From: Hofstenia miamia
Lineage: Eukaryota; Xenacoelomorpha; Acoela; Hofsteniidae
Reading direction: 5' to 3'
Assembly: GCA_900660155.1 (NCBI GenBank)
Contig: CABFPE010000050.1
Location: 678,599 to 738,208, forward strand
Length of the DNA stretch: 59,610 bases
Shown here piece by piece: positions 34,502 through 46,024 of this stretch. Made by a program: the position numbers and the translations under genes. The notes under the pieces were generated by a model. That model saw only the letters and a list, made by a program, of their open reading frames with translations. It had not been told where the DNA came from and did no database searches. Every line of letters begins with the position of its first letter. Positions within the stretch are counted from its first letter, which is position 1.

Positions 34502-37500
34502 GGAACGTACGTCTCCTGAATTTTGTAGTTACACAATCAATTGGTGGGCCTGAGATCATTGGAATCAGCTTGTGGTCATCATATTCTTAGTGTGTGGATT
34601 ATGTTAGTGAGAGTGGTTTGTTTCCCTGTCTTGGTAAAAATGTGTCAAAGATGTTTCCTGTGCTTGAAGCACATTAAAATATTAACATTTTTTCAATGGA
34701 GAATCCGATTTCTGCACAAAACATTGAAATTTTTCCTATACCTAATGTTCAATTAATAAGCGGTCTTTTAGGTTTAATAAATATACTTGAAAATTCTGTT
34801 ACTTTAGTTATTGCACATCCTTTACATAAAAGCAAAATAACTTTAAATTTATTCTCATCGCAATTTACAGTGTTAACGAAATATTTATGCGTATTAGAAA
34901 TTTCAATCATATAATGATTTTGTAATCTTTTCTCTACACACACATCAATTAAAATCGTAGAATGCCGAAAAATACAATGTTGTCAAAGATTATGGATTAC
35001 TAGTGGGCGTGAATGACAATTTATCTTAATTTTCCAACATAGGTTTCAAATGAATTAGCAATTACCAGACATAGTTCAAACAAGTTTTAAATGAAAGTTA
35101 AAATTACGAAAAGGAAAATTATCACCCGAATGATCAAATATTAGAAATGTGTAACTATTCTAGATTATGCAAAACGATCAATTTTAAAACTTTTTTGGGG
35201 TCTACAATTGCATGGACAGAATCTAGTTCAAAAACAAAACAAACATCTTTGAAACACTATGTATGTGTGTACTAATCCTCGCTAGCAACTAATTGGGCCA
35301 AAATAGTATTAAGCTAGAAAAGTTAAAATCATAGTTTAAATGCAATTAATAAACATAATTTGAAGCTGCATTTTTGAAAATTATATTAGAAAAATTGGCG
35401 GATGTTTGTAAATCCATGCATAACAAAGAAGCCTTTAAAACCCACTTTTTATATTTAACAAAGAAGCCTTGAAAACCCACTTTTTATATGGCTGACAGAT
35501 ATCAATACAGAAAAACCAAATTTGAATATCGATTTTAATTAAAATCGAAAAGGGCGTTATGTCATTCTTTGAATACATTAATCTTTCTGCAATAAATTGC
35601 TGAAACTAGCAATCATAATAAACAACTGATAAAAAATTATTGACTGTTTGTTGGAACTAACTACCGAAGCCCATTGGCTTAAGCACTCATTTTGGTTTAT
35701 ATTATAATACACTGAAAATCATAAACAAGTTTATGAGCATTAGACATTAAAGGGAATAATTGGTAACTGCGAAGAGATAAACATTTTTGCATCACTTTTG
35801 TTGTAGAACAGCGTGATGGGGCGATCAGTTCCAAACGGATTTGATTAAAGGCGCGTTCAGACAAGCACCTTTTGATATACGTAAAAAAATACCTTAACTC
35901 ACATTATTTATTGGAATGCTAAGCGATTAATTTTGGTAAATTCTAGCCGTAAGTTTTCACATGCGAGGAATAATAAATTCGAAATATTACAGAATTTTTT
36001 TAACACAAATCAGTTATTTATTGGAATGATGTAATATCAAAATTTAGATGCTATTCATAAATTGTCGATAATGTTCACATGTAATTGAAATCTCAAAAAA
36101 CGGGTACAAAATTATATTATTGAATTGTGTTAGTACTATTTCAAAGTACGTCATTTGTGCACGACTGGAAATTAAAACTGCGTTTTAAAACCCCTATAAA
36201 TTGAAATATATTGTTTTCGATTAGAAAGCATGCATTTTGTTTACAATTATCGATATTGAAATATTTATTGTTGAAAATGAAAACAAATTAAAAGAAACGA
36301 GCGTACTGTTTAAATATAATTAATTATAAGTTATTGCTATATGTTACCTATTTTTATATATTTCTTACTGTGTATCTATTAATCCTCGTTTTTCACTGAA
36401 ACGTTTTGTCACAAACATTTGTTCTGGTAAAACTAAAAAAATATATAAAATTTTGAAAAATAAAGAAACTTGTGTTTTTAGCCTTTAAATGCAAATAGTT
36501 AAACGATTTTTAAAACAGATGTTGCATTGTTTCATTAATACAATGTATTAAAGGCATAGGATATTGCCATATTGGGATTATGGGCTAAAGTATACGGGCG
36601 GAAAAAAACTTGCACATACTGAAGTCAAACGTTAAATTATAATTATAACATTATATCGTATCAAAAAACGCTTAAAAATTATCTTCTTAAATATTTTATT
36701 AAACAAATTTCATTATTATGAGAGGAGTCCAGAATTGTATTTAAAAAAGCAGTCAACTTAAGATATTAGTAATAAGATGGCAAATATTAGACCTCTATAG
36801 GATGCCACAAATACAAGACAACCGATTTGGTGCATTTGCTGTAAAACAATTACTGTAAGACAAATAGTTATAAATACTGTAAGACAATTAGCTAACAGGT
36901 TTATACACAATAAGACTAAATGAGGGATTTTGGCAAACGTAACGGTTACCCATTTCAAATATTCAGGAGTTCTTTAGAAACAGAACATTAGGAATGTGTG
37001 GTTCAAACGTTACTTGAAACTGTGTATGATGTGACCCAGCATTCAATTATGTTCCAACTTTAGTCTTCAGAAATCTCTAAGATGCCTTGCTATGAATACT
37101 GAAGCCAAAAATCCCGATGTTGTATATTCCATTCACAGTTGCAAACGATTTTCACAAGCACAGAAGAAGCATGTGATAAATCAGTCAGATATTTTATGAA
37201 ACTAAAATTAGTGGTAGACCCTAAACCAACATCGTGCAAGGGTTGAGAGGAATGTGGGATTTTCCATTTTTTACATTGTGATAAATTGTTAAAGTGACGT
37301 CTTCTCGTGCTCTGCTACAATTTGAAATCAGGATCACAATGTGATAGCAATCAGGTAATCACATTAAGCATTGTTGCACTGAGAGAATTCGTGACGCATA
37401 ATGCAAGAAATCTAAAAATAACATATTTTATAACTTTTTTAAGAATGATGTACAGCTACATAAAAAATGTTATATTACCTATCAGAAAAAATAGAATACA

Positions 37501-39123
37501 TACTTTTTGGATTATATAAAGTTATACTGCGCCTGTAATTAAAATTATCTTCGTAAAAACAATTATTCTAATATGCATGGAATCATATGACTACAACATG
37601 CAATTTGTGACGTAACTAAATAGAAAATAAGAAGAACAATAAGCAATCATTGCAAGAAATACAAGCTGAGCTCTCAATGGGCAATGTGGATAACGTATAT
37701 ATCAACAGGTCAGGTCTTTTTCAGTTCCATCGTCCACGAACGATCAATGGGGTGTGTGTGTTCGAGTGAAAATTATAGTAATTACAACGATAAAATGATT
37801 CAAATAGCAAAGAACTTAATTGCAAATTGCATTAAATTTAATGTCGATTGAAGCACAGCTGTGTTTTTTTAGTGATGTCAATTAAAAACTATACCAATAC
37901 AAACAGCTGACAATTGATCGAAAAAGAAACAGAAATTGAGTAATTGAGGTTGTTTTATATATACTTTTAAAACTATCCAAATAAACATTTAGAAATGATT
38001 TCTAGATGAATATGGTAAATCTACAGACAAAGTATCGAATAAAAATAGAAGAGGATAAAAAGGTAGTTCAAGGTTAAGAATGCCCAACAATACATTCACA
38101 GGCGGATTTGATAATAGGATAATAAGGAGAGCTAACTTGGAGTAAGGCAGTAGGACCCTACTCAATCCCATGTAGAAAGGCTCAAGTGGACAGAAAGTTA
38201 AAGAAAGAATGTGCTTTTTTGAAGTGATAAATATTCGTAGAACTACAAAATGTTTGAAAGTGGCAGAGCAAGGGCTTGCAAAAAAAATTTACATTGCACA
38301 TTACTAATGTAACAGTGTAATATTTTTTTACCCTTATTCAGAGGCTTCAAAAAATTTATGAAATTCAAACTAGATTTTAAAGTTTTTAAACTCGTTTAAA
38401 TCACGTACAATATTATTCGATGATGCTTCATAGTGTATTCGGACAGCTGCTTGTTTTTTTCTGTTTTGTATGTTTTTTATTGCATATGGATTAGTTTCAA
38501 AATACGCTGCAAAAACAATTTTTTAGGAAAAAATTTATTAGAAAGTTTTTAAGCGGAATGCTAATACAGCGAATAAGAAGTGAGAAGCTATTAGAATGAA
38601 AAAGGCCAACATTCCTGCCAAACTTGATCATATTGTTCATACACATATTGCACACCGTCAATTTTGTCTCAACAATTTGTCGCAAATCAAATCACGATTT
38701 CGCGGCATTTTTGTCTGAAAACAAACCTTTACTAAGTACGGATAATCCTTTGACGAAATGACAGTTGAAATACCACAAACTTATTTTTATGAAGTTGTGA
38801 TTTTTTTTATCAGAAGAAAAACTTTCACTTATTTAAGTAACATACATATCTCAGCACTTGCTAACTGAAGTCGAACAGAAGCAATACTTGAATTATCTGT
38901 CTTAACTACAGGATTTAATCGGCAAGACTTTATCGGACTTTTTAAATTTATACCTGAAAATATAACTAGTAGAAATTAAACTAATGTTTATTTAATATTA
39001 TAGATTAGACTAAACAAGTTTAAGTGTATGAAAGTTTCCTGCATGATGTACAGAGACCATAGCTTTCAGAATTGTTTTCATAATTTTGCGAATTTGGGGA
39101 AAATAGAAGTTGTAACAACGGAA
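34502..39123. other. Gene-poor AT-rich DNA
   Basis: I see no coding exon, RNA gene or transposon protein in these 4.6 kb. The open frames are short and of biased composition. One small tandem duplication is present at 35421-35491. Confidence 0.5.
35421..35491. repeat. Two-copy tandem repeat of about 35 bp
   Basis: The word AACAAAGAAGCCTT followed by (T/G)AAAACCCACTTTTTAT occurs twice with a 35-base period and one substitution. Confidence 0.9.
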
Positions 39124-40350
39124 TAGGGATTGCAATACCGACCTCGATTTCCCAAATCCCAGTTATAGAGGATTTATCCCGGGATTTTGTTCAACAAATT
39201 AATCACGAAAGCCACACTAAGTACATGTAGGCTACACATATGCTACATTATATGGCGGTCGGTTACTGATGATTATGGTTCTAGTTTAATTTAGAGTAAT
39301 TTTACTAAAGGCACTCAATCAAAGACCTGCAAGTGCGTTTTTTCGATCATCACAAAATTTCACAGGAGTTTGATGGTCGATTGCATATGAGTTAACACAT
39401 TGCGAATTTTATTTTGTCAATTTATTTTTTCATGCTAAGTAATCTGGGGCTTATACATGTAGCTAGGTCTATTTGCAATCTTCGTGCAGATAGTTTTAAA
39501 CTACAAGGCATAATAAATTGTACAGTTATTACCATCAAGAACAATGTATGATTACGAATATACATGTATTTATGAATATTTTTATAACAATCAACAAAAT
39601 AACCATTACAGTACAATAGTAAATCAAATTGAGAACCGCTATGAGAATTTTAACAAATTAATTTAGACTTTTATGAATTTTTTGTTGTGATTCTTACAAA
39701 TCCAATTCAATACCCAAATATAGCCTCACAGATCAAACTGAAATGCGCTATAAAAATCTAAAAAGCAGATAAAAATTTAACAAAATGATCATCTAGTTTT
39801 TGATACAAAACATGTAACGGTATACAAAGCAGATAATATAACCTAGCAAAATTTGTGTAGAAGCAGAATACTCTACTGTTTCATTGTTGTTTGCTTTTAA
39901 AATACTGTCTCAACATACACAGAGCGGACAATGTTTTATCACCTAAACGTGACCTAACACTGGTAGCAAATACTTCAATGTTTGCAGACTCACGTGCAGA
40001 CAGCTACTCACTTTTAATTACAGCACTTCCATAACAGTTGACATTGTCAATATCCATCCCCATTTTAAATTAATCTTTTCAACTTATGTTCAGTCTACAG
40101 ATACATATACGCCTAATATGAACTCAAAGAAATTAAATTCTGGAGTAGTCTATCTGTAAAGACCTACATTTACAGTGTACTGTGTGTACTGAATGTTTGT
40201 TTAGAGAAAACGCAATGTTAATATTTATTACAAGAATTCTGAAATTAGACCAATAAAATCATAATTTCAGATCCAGCGATCCCGCACCCTCTAATCTCGG
40301 GATTTCAATCCCGTAAAATGTATGAAAATCCTGGGATTCAGTTATCCCTA
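39124..40350. mobile_element. MITE-like element of about 1.2 kb
   Basis: It starts TAGGGATTGCAAT and ends ..TTATCCCTA, giving inverted TAGGGAT termini. Both ends carry several palindromic CCCGGGA or CGGGATT/AATCCCG words (for example 39176-39186 and 40294-40312), as in hAT subterminal regions. The 8-bp flanks CAACGGAA and CGCCGAAA agree at 5 positions, so a target duplication is only suggestive. Inside I see no coding segment. Confidence 0.5.
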
Positions 40351-41559
40351 CGCCGAAATAAAATATTTTAGGAGGACTAAGATCAATAAATACTGGTCCT
40401 GAATTTGATAAATGTAATTAAATTGATTAGTGAAATGAATTATAGTGGATACATACAAATATAAGTTATATAGCTCATGCTTATCCGACAAAAAGTTGAA
40501 AAGGCGGAATAATTTTATATTAATCACATAGTCCAAGTCCACGGTCTTACAAACACGACCTAATCAGCCCACGTAAATCGTGATGCTAAGACGCAGCCTC
40601 AACTTTTTTCACAGTACAAGTAATCTAAAATAATGACATGTTATATCTGCAGATATAGAGCCATATGTGTGAAGCAGTGAGAAATAAAATGTAGTCGGAA
40701 AATGCTGAATTTAACAAATTCTAAGGAATCTCATCAATACAATTGGCTGTAAAATAAGACAGAAAAACAGGTCAGGGAATTAATAGGGGAAGTTAATTCT
40801 GATATATTTGTACTTCAGCAAAATAAAGCTAAACTAGTCACTGATATCTGTTAAGTGGATCAACTACAATAGGAAGTTTTGTCAATACTGGTATATAAAC
40901 TTAGTAGTGAACGTAATTTCATAGTTCACATAGCAAAAATTTGGAAAAGTTGCTCGTTGGTTTCCTGTGTTACAACATGAAAAAATGCATTGCTTCGTTA
41001 TATTTTTAAATTTCTTTTCTATATTTGTGCGAATAATTAGAAGTTCTAATAAAATGCATTGTGCAATGCAAAACGAAAAACCTAAAAAATAAGTGTGAAG
41101 TTAGTAAACGGGATACAATGTTTATATCTGAAAACCATAATCGCTGAATTTTACAATTTACTCGACATTTCAATGACGCCTGCTATTGGAAGCAATATAT
41201 TTAGTTGCTCATTTATGCTTGATACTGAAATATAAATAACTAAAAGTCATAAGAATTCCAACTATTGTAAAGTTCTGGGTAATATTTTTGAAATTCCAAA
41301 ATTGGAAAAGTGCAACTAATTTAACGAAAATTAAATGTTTATACGTCTAAATTGTTATTAAATACAATATATAATTCATGCAGAATGTTAAATATTTAAA
41401 ATTTTAATAAATTAGCAATAATCAATAAGAATTGATTCTAATTAGCACAATCAAAAAATTTCTAAATCAAAAATTCTAATATCATTTGCATTGAAATTTA
41501 ACCATAGCCCTTTCCCTAATGCTAAGCATAACATTTTAAATTAACTCAAAATTTAACGA
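40351..41559. other. No recognised gene
   Basis: AT-rich sequence without supported coding capacity. The last part runs into a LINE relic. Confidence 0.45.
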
Positions 41560-42190
41560 AATTTTTAGACGACACCGTATTATATTTTGACCTGTGTCAC
41601 AACCCTGAAAAATGTTCTTTAAGTGTTCTTCCTCAGCTTTTTGGCTATGACCATTATCCTATCTTAGCCAATATTTTCCTTTATTGTGATGATTCTCAAC
41701 ATTCATACAATGAAATTCCTGTATATATTAAATGCAGCTTAAATTATGACAATTTTATCCAATCGATGCATAACTTTGATGCGTTTCTGCAACAAATTTT
41801 TGTAACGGGGAAACATTATTTTGTGACTGGTTTAATGCCATTCACTTTGTTATAAATTCTTCGATGCATCAAAAACGTAGTAAACGCTTAGATTTACCTT
41901 TTTATTATTCTAGCCACTGTATTCACATCTACAACAAAATTTCTACGGTGATGAAGAAGCTTAGTAAAAGAAGCCTTTCTACGTCAGACAAACTTTGCTC
42001 TCTACAACAAGATTTAATCAATTCTATTCATTTCGATAAAGTGGCATTCATTTGCTCTTTTAGCAAAATTAACACTCAGAAGACTTACAAAATTTTACGT
42101 ATCTTTTCTGTTAAGAACTACATTCCTCCGGCTGGTGACGTGAATATAACGCCTGCAGTAGCCACCGCGATATACACCTTGAAAATATAA
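41560..42190 (+). pseudogene. LINE relic: endonuclease end and EN-RT linker
   Basis: The + strand reads 'LPQLFGYDHYPILANIFLYC' (the SDH..I end of a LINE endonuclease), then 'NFIQSMHNFDAFLQQIF', then 'HQKRSKRLDLPFYYSSHCIH' and 'SFSKINTQKTYKILRIFS'. The linker resembles that of LINE D ('RRRKKRASLPFYFSSLTVHS', 'FSSCSLQDSYSFLRSLHS'), so it comes from the same broad clade. It has frame breaks and is truncated on both sides. It lies directly upstream of LINE D. Confidence 0.66.
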
Positions 42191-42326
42191 CCTTTGCACT
42201 CTGTTCTTGATACATACGTAGTTGCATCTGACTATTCTTTCTTTTATTCTAAGAACGTGTGCTAATATCTTAGCACCTTTAGTGTATATTTGCCTGTTTA
42301 TTATACAGTTTAATTAGATTTCAGCT

Positions 42327-43064
42327 ATGCCCCCAATTTCGCTGTCCGACCTCAAAAATTTGAGCAATGCCCAGTTTGCCTCCGCTGTTGGTGGTATGAA
42401 GAAAGACGCCATCATTTCGTTGTTACGCCAAGCGGTCTCTGCTCTCTCTACCTCGACTCCGTCCACCAATGATGGCCCTGGCGTCATATCATCCTCATCT
42501 GAGTCCCTCACAAAGCTTTCCTCTGATGTTACCTCACTACAATCCCAAATGTTCTCCTACAGTGCTGCTGCCTCCCGTTCTGTCTCATCTCTCCCCAGTC
42601 ATCCTGCTCCAACTTTCACACCCGCACTTGCTCCTCCTTCTGCTCTACCGCATCCTCCCAAGCAGTCTATCCCTTCATCAACTAACCGTAATCGTCCTCG
42701 TCCAGTTTTTGGTTCTAGTGCTTCCTGCCGTCTCCCTGCTGTTCCTATTAGTTCACTTCCGCCGCCTCCCCGCAAAGCTCATATCTATGTTGGCCGTTTT
42801 GCTGCTTCTGTGTCCACCTCAGATGTTGCTGACCACCTTCGTTCTTCCTCTCTACAATTTGATGATGTCATTTCCATTCCTCCACGTCCTGACTCTCCAT
42901 TTGTATCCTTCCATGTTGTCTGCAATCAAGAGTCTCATCGTGCACTCATAAATCCTGATGTGTGGTCTGAAGGCGTCTTGATTCGTTATTACCACCTCTC
43001 TGACGATGAGCGCAAATCTTTTGGCCTTCGTCCCCGCTGCCGTAATTCGCCTCGCCGTGACTGA
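42327..43064 (+). CDS. LINE D ORF1 protein (nucleic-acid chaperone type)
   Basis: 245 codons from ATG to TGA. The N-terminal third reads MPPISLSDLKNLSNAQFASA; the middle (residues about 75-150) is rich in Ser, Pro and Ala and probably disordered. The C-terminal domain begins 'RKAHIYVGRFAASVSTSDVA' and includes 'VSFHVVCNQESHRALINPDV' and 'WSEGVLIRYY', an RRM-like fold seen at the end of ORF1 in CR1/Jockey-like elements ('VG.L....T..D....L...V.SF.I.V......V.....WP.G...R.F'). The protein is expected to coat the element RNA. ORF1 ends with Asp then TGA CTA, and the next codons run without a break into the endonuclease. No ATG lies between, so the stop may be read through. Confidence 0.85.
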   Translation: MPPISLSDLKNLSNAQFASAVGGMKKDAIISLLRQAVSALSTSTPSTNDGPGVISSSSESLTKLSSDVTSLQSQMFSYSAAASRSVSSLPSHPAPTFTPALAPPSALPHPPKQSIPSSTNRNRPRPVFGSSASCRLPAVPISSLPPPPRKAHIYVGRFAASVSTSDVADHLRSSSLQFDDVISIPPRPDSPFVSFHVVCNQESHRALINPDVWSEGVLIRYYHLSDDERKSFGLRPRCRNSPRRD

Positions 43065-43067
43065 CTA
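43062..43067 (+). promoter_or_regulatory. Putative UGA-CUA readthrough site, LINE D
   Basis: TGA CTA at the ORF1 end, in frame with ORF2. The upstream codon is GAC and the downstream codon TCT. The first in-frame ATG after it (about 43281) lies past the first two endonuclease catalytic residues, so ORF2 cannot simply start at ATG. UGA CUA is a known leaky stop context in alphaviruses and some animal mRNAs. Confidence 0.6.
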
Positions 43068-44066
43068 TCTCACTCTGATGTTCCTCCTCCCCGTAACTCT
43101 GGCTTTTCCGTATTGCTTGCCAATGCCCACAGTCTTGTATCTTTGAATCGTCGTCTCAGCTTTTACAATTTCTTCTTGCAGTCTCCTGTTGACTTCATTT
43201 TCATCACTGAAACCTGGCTTGATCCTGCCATTGCTGATAGTGTTGTTTTTCCCAACTCTACTCTTAAAGTTCTTTCTCGTATGGATCGATCCAGTGGTCG
43301 CCATGGTGGTGTTCTCATTGCCTCTCGTCTTCCTAACCTTGACATCCGTCCCATTTCTTTTAATTCATTATCCTTCGATTTCTGTTGTGGCTGTGCTGTT
43401 GTTCTCAGTGACCATATTGTTTCTCTGCTCTGCATTTACAACCCTCCTTCAAAAAGTGCCTTTCGCATTCCCGTTGCTGATTTATCATCTATGTTCGAGT
43501 CTTTTCATGACCAGTCTACCTACCTCTCTCGTCACCTTGGCTTTTCCATTCGTCCTCATTTTCTTGTTTGTGGTGACTTCAATCTTCCTAATGTCTGCTG
43601 GAATGCGTTCGACTCTACTGACACTTATGAGTCTGCAGTTTTAGAAGTTTTTGCCTGCTATTCTCTTGAACAACTTGTATTTTCTCCTACTTCCAGCTCC
43701 TCTCTGCTTGATTTGGTTCTGTGCTCTCACCCCGATTACATATTTGACATATCTGTAATCCCTGTTCCTGCTAAGCTGTCAGATCACTCATTCGTCAGCT
43801 TCAATCTGTTTGTCAACTCTACTTCTCCATCTGCTAATCCGGCTGTTCCACAATATGCTCGATTTAACAGTGACTTTCTGTCACTTAATGCTGCTCTCTC
43901 ATCTTCGCTGCCCGTTTTTAGTGATTCCTTCTCAGTTGACGATTGGTTCACTTTCTTTCATCAAGTTATTTCTTCTTATGTTCCTCGTCGGCGGAAAAAG
44001 CGTGCTTCTCTTCCTTTCTATTTTTCGTCCCTTACTGTGCACTCCTTGAATAAATTGGAGTCTTAA
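43065..44066 (+). CDS. LINE D ORF2, endonuclease part
   Basis: The frame continues directly from the TGA. The endonuclease (APE/EEP superfamily) begins 'GFSVLLANAHSLVSLNRRL' (catalytic Asn) and 'FIFITETWLDP' (Glu). It goes on to 'VSLLCIYNPPSK' (Tyr), 'FLVCGDFNLPNV' (Asp and Asn), 'SSSLLDLVLCSH' (Asp) and 'KLSDHSFVSFNL' (Asp-His). It nicks the target DNA to start reverse transcription. The EN-RT linker 'RRRKKRASLPFYFSSLTVHS' follows. A TAA at 44064-44066 stops the frame after KLES. It is not in a readthrough context and looks like an inactivating mutation, because translation in the same frame continues for another 629 codons. Confidence 0.88.
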   Translation, partial: LSHSDVPPPRNSGFSVLLANAHSLVSLNRRLSFYNFFLQSPVDFIFITETWLDPAIADSVVFPNSTLKVLSRMDRSSGRHGGVLIASRLPNLDIRPISFNSLSFDFCCGCAVVLSDHIVSLLCIYNPPSKSAFRIPVADLSSMFESFHDQSTYLSRHLGFSIRPHFLVCGDFNLPNVCWNAFDSTDTYESAVLEVFACYSLEQLVFSPTSSSSLLDLVLCSHPDYIFDISVIPVPAKLSDHSFVSFNLFVNSTSPSANPAVPQYARFNSDFLSLNAALSSSLPVFSDSFSVDDWFTFFHQVISSYVPRRRKKRASLPFYFSSLTVHSLNKLES

Positions 44067-45953
44067 AAACGCCATTCTGGTACTACTGCTACTCCGAAGC
44101 TTACTTCTCTCACAGAAGATGTTATCAATTTTATGGAACTTGACAAAGTCTCTTTTCTGTCCAGCTTCTCGTCCTGTTCTCTTCAAGACTCTTATTCCTT
44201 CCTGCGTTCTCTTCATTCCAAGCCTGAGCTCCCCAATTTGAGATGGAACCTTCTTTCTGCTCACTCTGACCTGGACAAAGCTGATCTGTTCAATGCGTAT
44301 TTTGCCTCTAACTTCTCTGTACCTGTCTCCATGTGCCCTGGTCCGCCTGCTGCCTCCCCGCTAATCCGACTTTGTGATATGGTCTTCAGCGCTCATGATA
44401 TCTCTCTCATGCTTAAATCTTGCAAGTTGTCTGGTCCTTGTTATCCTGACGTTGTTCCTTCCTTTGTAATTCATGAAACCTCCTCCACGCTTTCTATCCA
44501 TTTAAAGCATCTTTACTCCTTCATTTGCTCCACTAAGCGCTATCCCGCCTGTTGGAAGACATCTTGGATTTCTCCGCTGTTAAAATCTAATCAGCTTCCC
44601 TCCTCGCAGGTCACGTCCTACCGCCCAATAACTATTCTATCTCGACTGTCTATCATCTTTGAACGCCTTGTTTTTCGTTATGTATTCCCAAAAATTCGTC
44701 ACCTCATCTCTTCTTCTCAGCGTGGCAACCTTCCCGGTCGCTCTACAATTACTAACCTGCTCACTCTGATTGAAAACTGCTACTTTCACTCTGATAGTAA
44801 TGATCCTGGTTGTATTATCTTTCTTGACATCTCAAAAGCGTTTGATCGTCTCCCTCATTCCATTCTGCTTGACAAGTTACGTTTATTTGGTTTTGATGTG
44901 GATTTCATCGAACTGTTCCAGTCCTACCTGACCAATCGCCACCAGTGTGTCAAAATCAACTCGTCTATCTCTTCTCCTGTCCCCGTTACTAGTGGTGCCC
45001 CTCAAGGCTCAGTGTTTGCTGTTCTTTTCTTCCTCGTTGCCATTAACAACCTCCCTCATTCTGTTCTCAACTCGTCTTGCCTGCTGTATGTTGACGACAC
45101 TGCGATTTTTGATTTTGGTTGGTCTTTTGCTTCGAATATTTTTTCTGATCTTGAGCACTTGTCTACTTGGTCCTCTGTCAACCATCTTGATTTTAGCACT
45201 ACCAAGACATGTGGTATTTCCTTTTCTGTGGCTCCCCCTTCTGATTTGCCTCTACCTGTGAACTTTGCGCCTCGCCACACTCATCTTGGAGTTCAACTTG
45301 CTGCAAACTTAAATTGGACTGGACATGTGTCTTTGCGTCTCCACAAAGCTAATTCCTCACTATTTGCCCTTTTCCGTAATGTTCCTTTTAATACCTCGTC
45401 CGCTGTGAAACTCTCTTTGTTCAAGTCCATTCCTCGCGCCATTCTTCTCTACGCGTCTCCTTGTTGGTGGCCTTCTCGTGCTTTGTTCAACTCCATGGAA
45501 CGTTTCCAGAAACACGCTTTCAAATGGATCTCCTCTTTGGACTATAAAGACGCTCTGCTGAAATTCTCCACTCTCCCGCTGTCACTCTACTTCCATGCCT
45601 GTGATCTCCTTCTGTTCAATCGACTACTGACTCGCAAATTGGATCTTGATCCTTTTGATTTCATTAAGTTCTCCAATTCCTGCTGCACTCGCTCTGATGA
45701 TGTTGTCACCTTCTCCATTCGTCGTACAAAGAAACATCGCACCCTTCACTCGTTTTTCAATCGTGCTTGTACTGCTGCTAATTACATCTTGACTCGCAAC
45801 CCTCCAACAGCGATTGATTTCTTTTCCCCGCCACCGAGCTTCAAGAAATCTTTGATGGCTTTCCTCTTTGCTGAGCCCTTCTCCGACTTCGCCTACTCTT
45901 CCATTTGCTCCTATTTCATCTCCTGTGACTGTCCTCGCTGCCGTAAAACTTGA
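44067..45953 (+). CDS. LINE D ORF2, reverse transcriptase part
   Basis: In the same frame as the endonuclease; the first ATG is at 44133. RT fingers: 'SSQVTSYRPITILSRLSIIF' and 'SSSQRGNLPGRSTITNLLTL'. Motif A: 'IIFLDISKAFDRLPHS'. Motif B: 'SGAPQGSVFAVLFFLVAINN'. Catalytic motif C: 'SCLLYVDDTAIFDF'. Then 'RHTHLGVQLAANLNWTGHVS' and a thumb with 'ILLYASPCWWPSRALFNSME'. The C-terminus 'YFISCDCPRCRKT' is cysteine-rich, as in related elements. All catalytic Asp residues are present. Only the upstream TAA prevents a full ORF2. Confidence 0.9.
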   Translation, partial: KRHSGTTATPKLTSLTEDVINFMELDKVSFLSSFSSCSLQDSYSFLRSLHSKPELPNLRWNLLSAHSDLDKADLFNAYFASNFSVPVSMCPGPPAASPLIRLCDMVFSAHDISLMLKSCKLSGPCYPDVVPSFVIHETSSTLSIHLKHLYSFICSTKRYPACWKTSWISPLLKSNQLPSSQVTSYRPITILSRLSIIFERLVFRYVFPKIRHLISSSQRGNLPGRSTITNLLTLIENCYFHSDSNDPGCIIFLDISKAFDRLPHSILLDKLRLFGFDVDFIELFQSYLTNRHQCVKINSSISSPVPVTSGAPQGSVFAVLFFLVAINNLPHSVLNSSCLLYVDDTAIFDFGWSFASNIFSDLEHLSTWSSVNHLDFSTTKTCGISFSVAPPSDLPLPVNFAPRHTHLGVQLAANLNWTGHVSLRLHKANSSLFALFRNVPFNTSSAVKLSLFKSIPRAILLYASPCWWPSRALFNSMERFQKHAFKWISSLDYKDALLKFSTLPLSLYFHACDLLLFNRLLTRKLDLDPFDFIKFSNSCCTRSDDVVTFSIRRTKKHRTLHSFFNRACTAANYILTRNPPTAIDFFSPPPSFKKSLMAFLFAEPFSDFAYSSICSYFISCDCPRCRKT

Positions 45954-46024
45954 CTTGTTTTTATTTTCTTGTTGTGTATGCCTTCAGCGGCTAAATAAAG
46001 TCATTGATTATTATTATTATTATT

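Larger units (their letters stand above)
42294..46024 (+). mobile_element. LINE D, near-intact non-LTR retrotransposon
   Basis: ORF1, endonuclease and RT occupy a single reading frame from 42327 to 45953, broken only by TGA 43062-43064 and TAA 44064-44066. All endonuclease residues that I can check and the RT catalytic YVDD are intact. The 3' UTR is about 55 bases with AATAAA (45994-45999) and ends in a TTA-repeat tail, typical of a target-primed insertion. It is C/T-rich in codon use, unlike the AT-rich surroundings, which suggests recent arrival. A 5'-truncated relative is at 50518-51028. Confidence 0.85.

Noticed and set aside
43062..43064. TGA as a reassigned sense codon in the organism.
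   Set aside because: TGG is used for Trp throughout. Other TGA codons end frames or lie at decayed positions, and only the TGA-CTA at the ORF1/ORF2 junction is conserved in place.
42314..45280. Long open frames on other strands and frames within LINE D (for example 42469-42951, 43163-43435, 43932-44264, 44947-45261).
   Set aside because: They lie antisense or out of frame to a clear ORF1/EN/RT frame, and their openness comes from the C/T-rich codon use of the element. No motifs.
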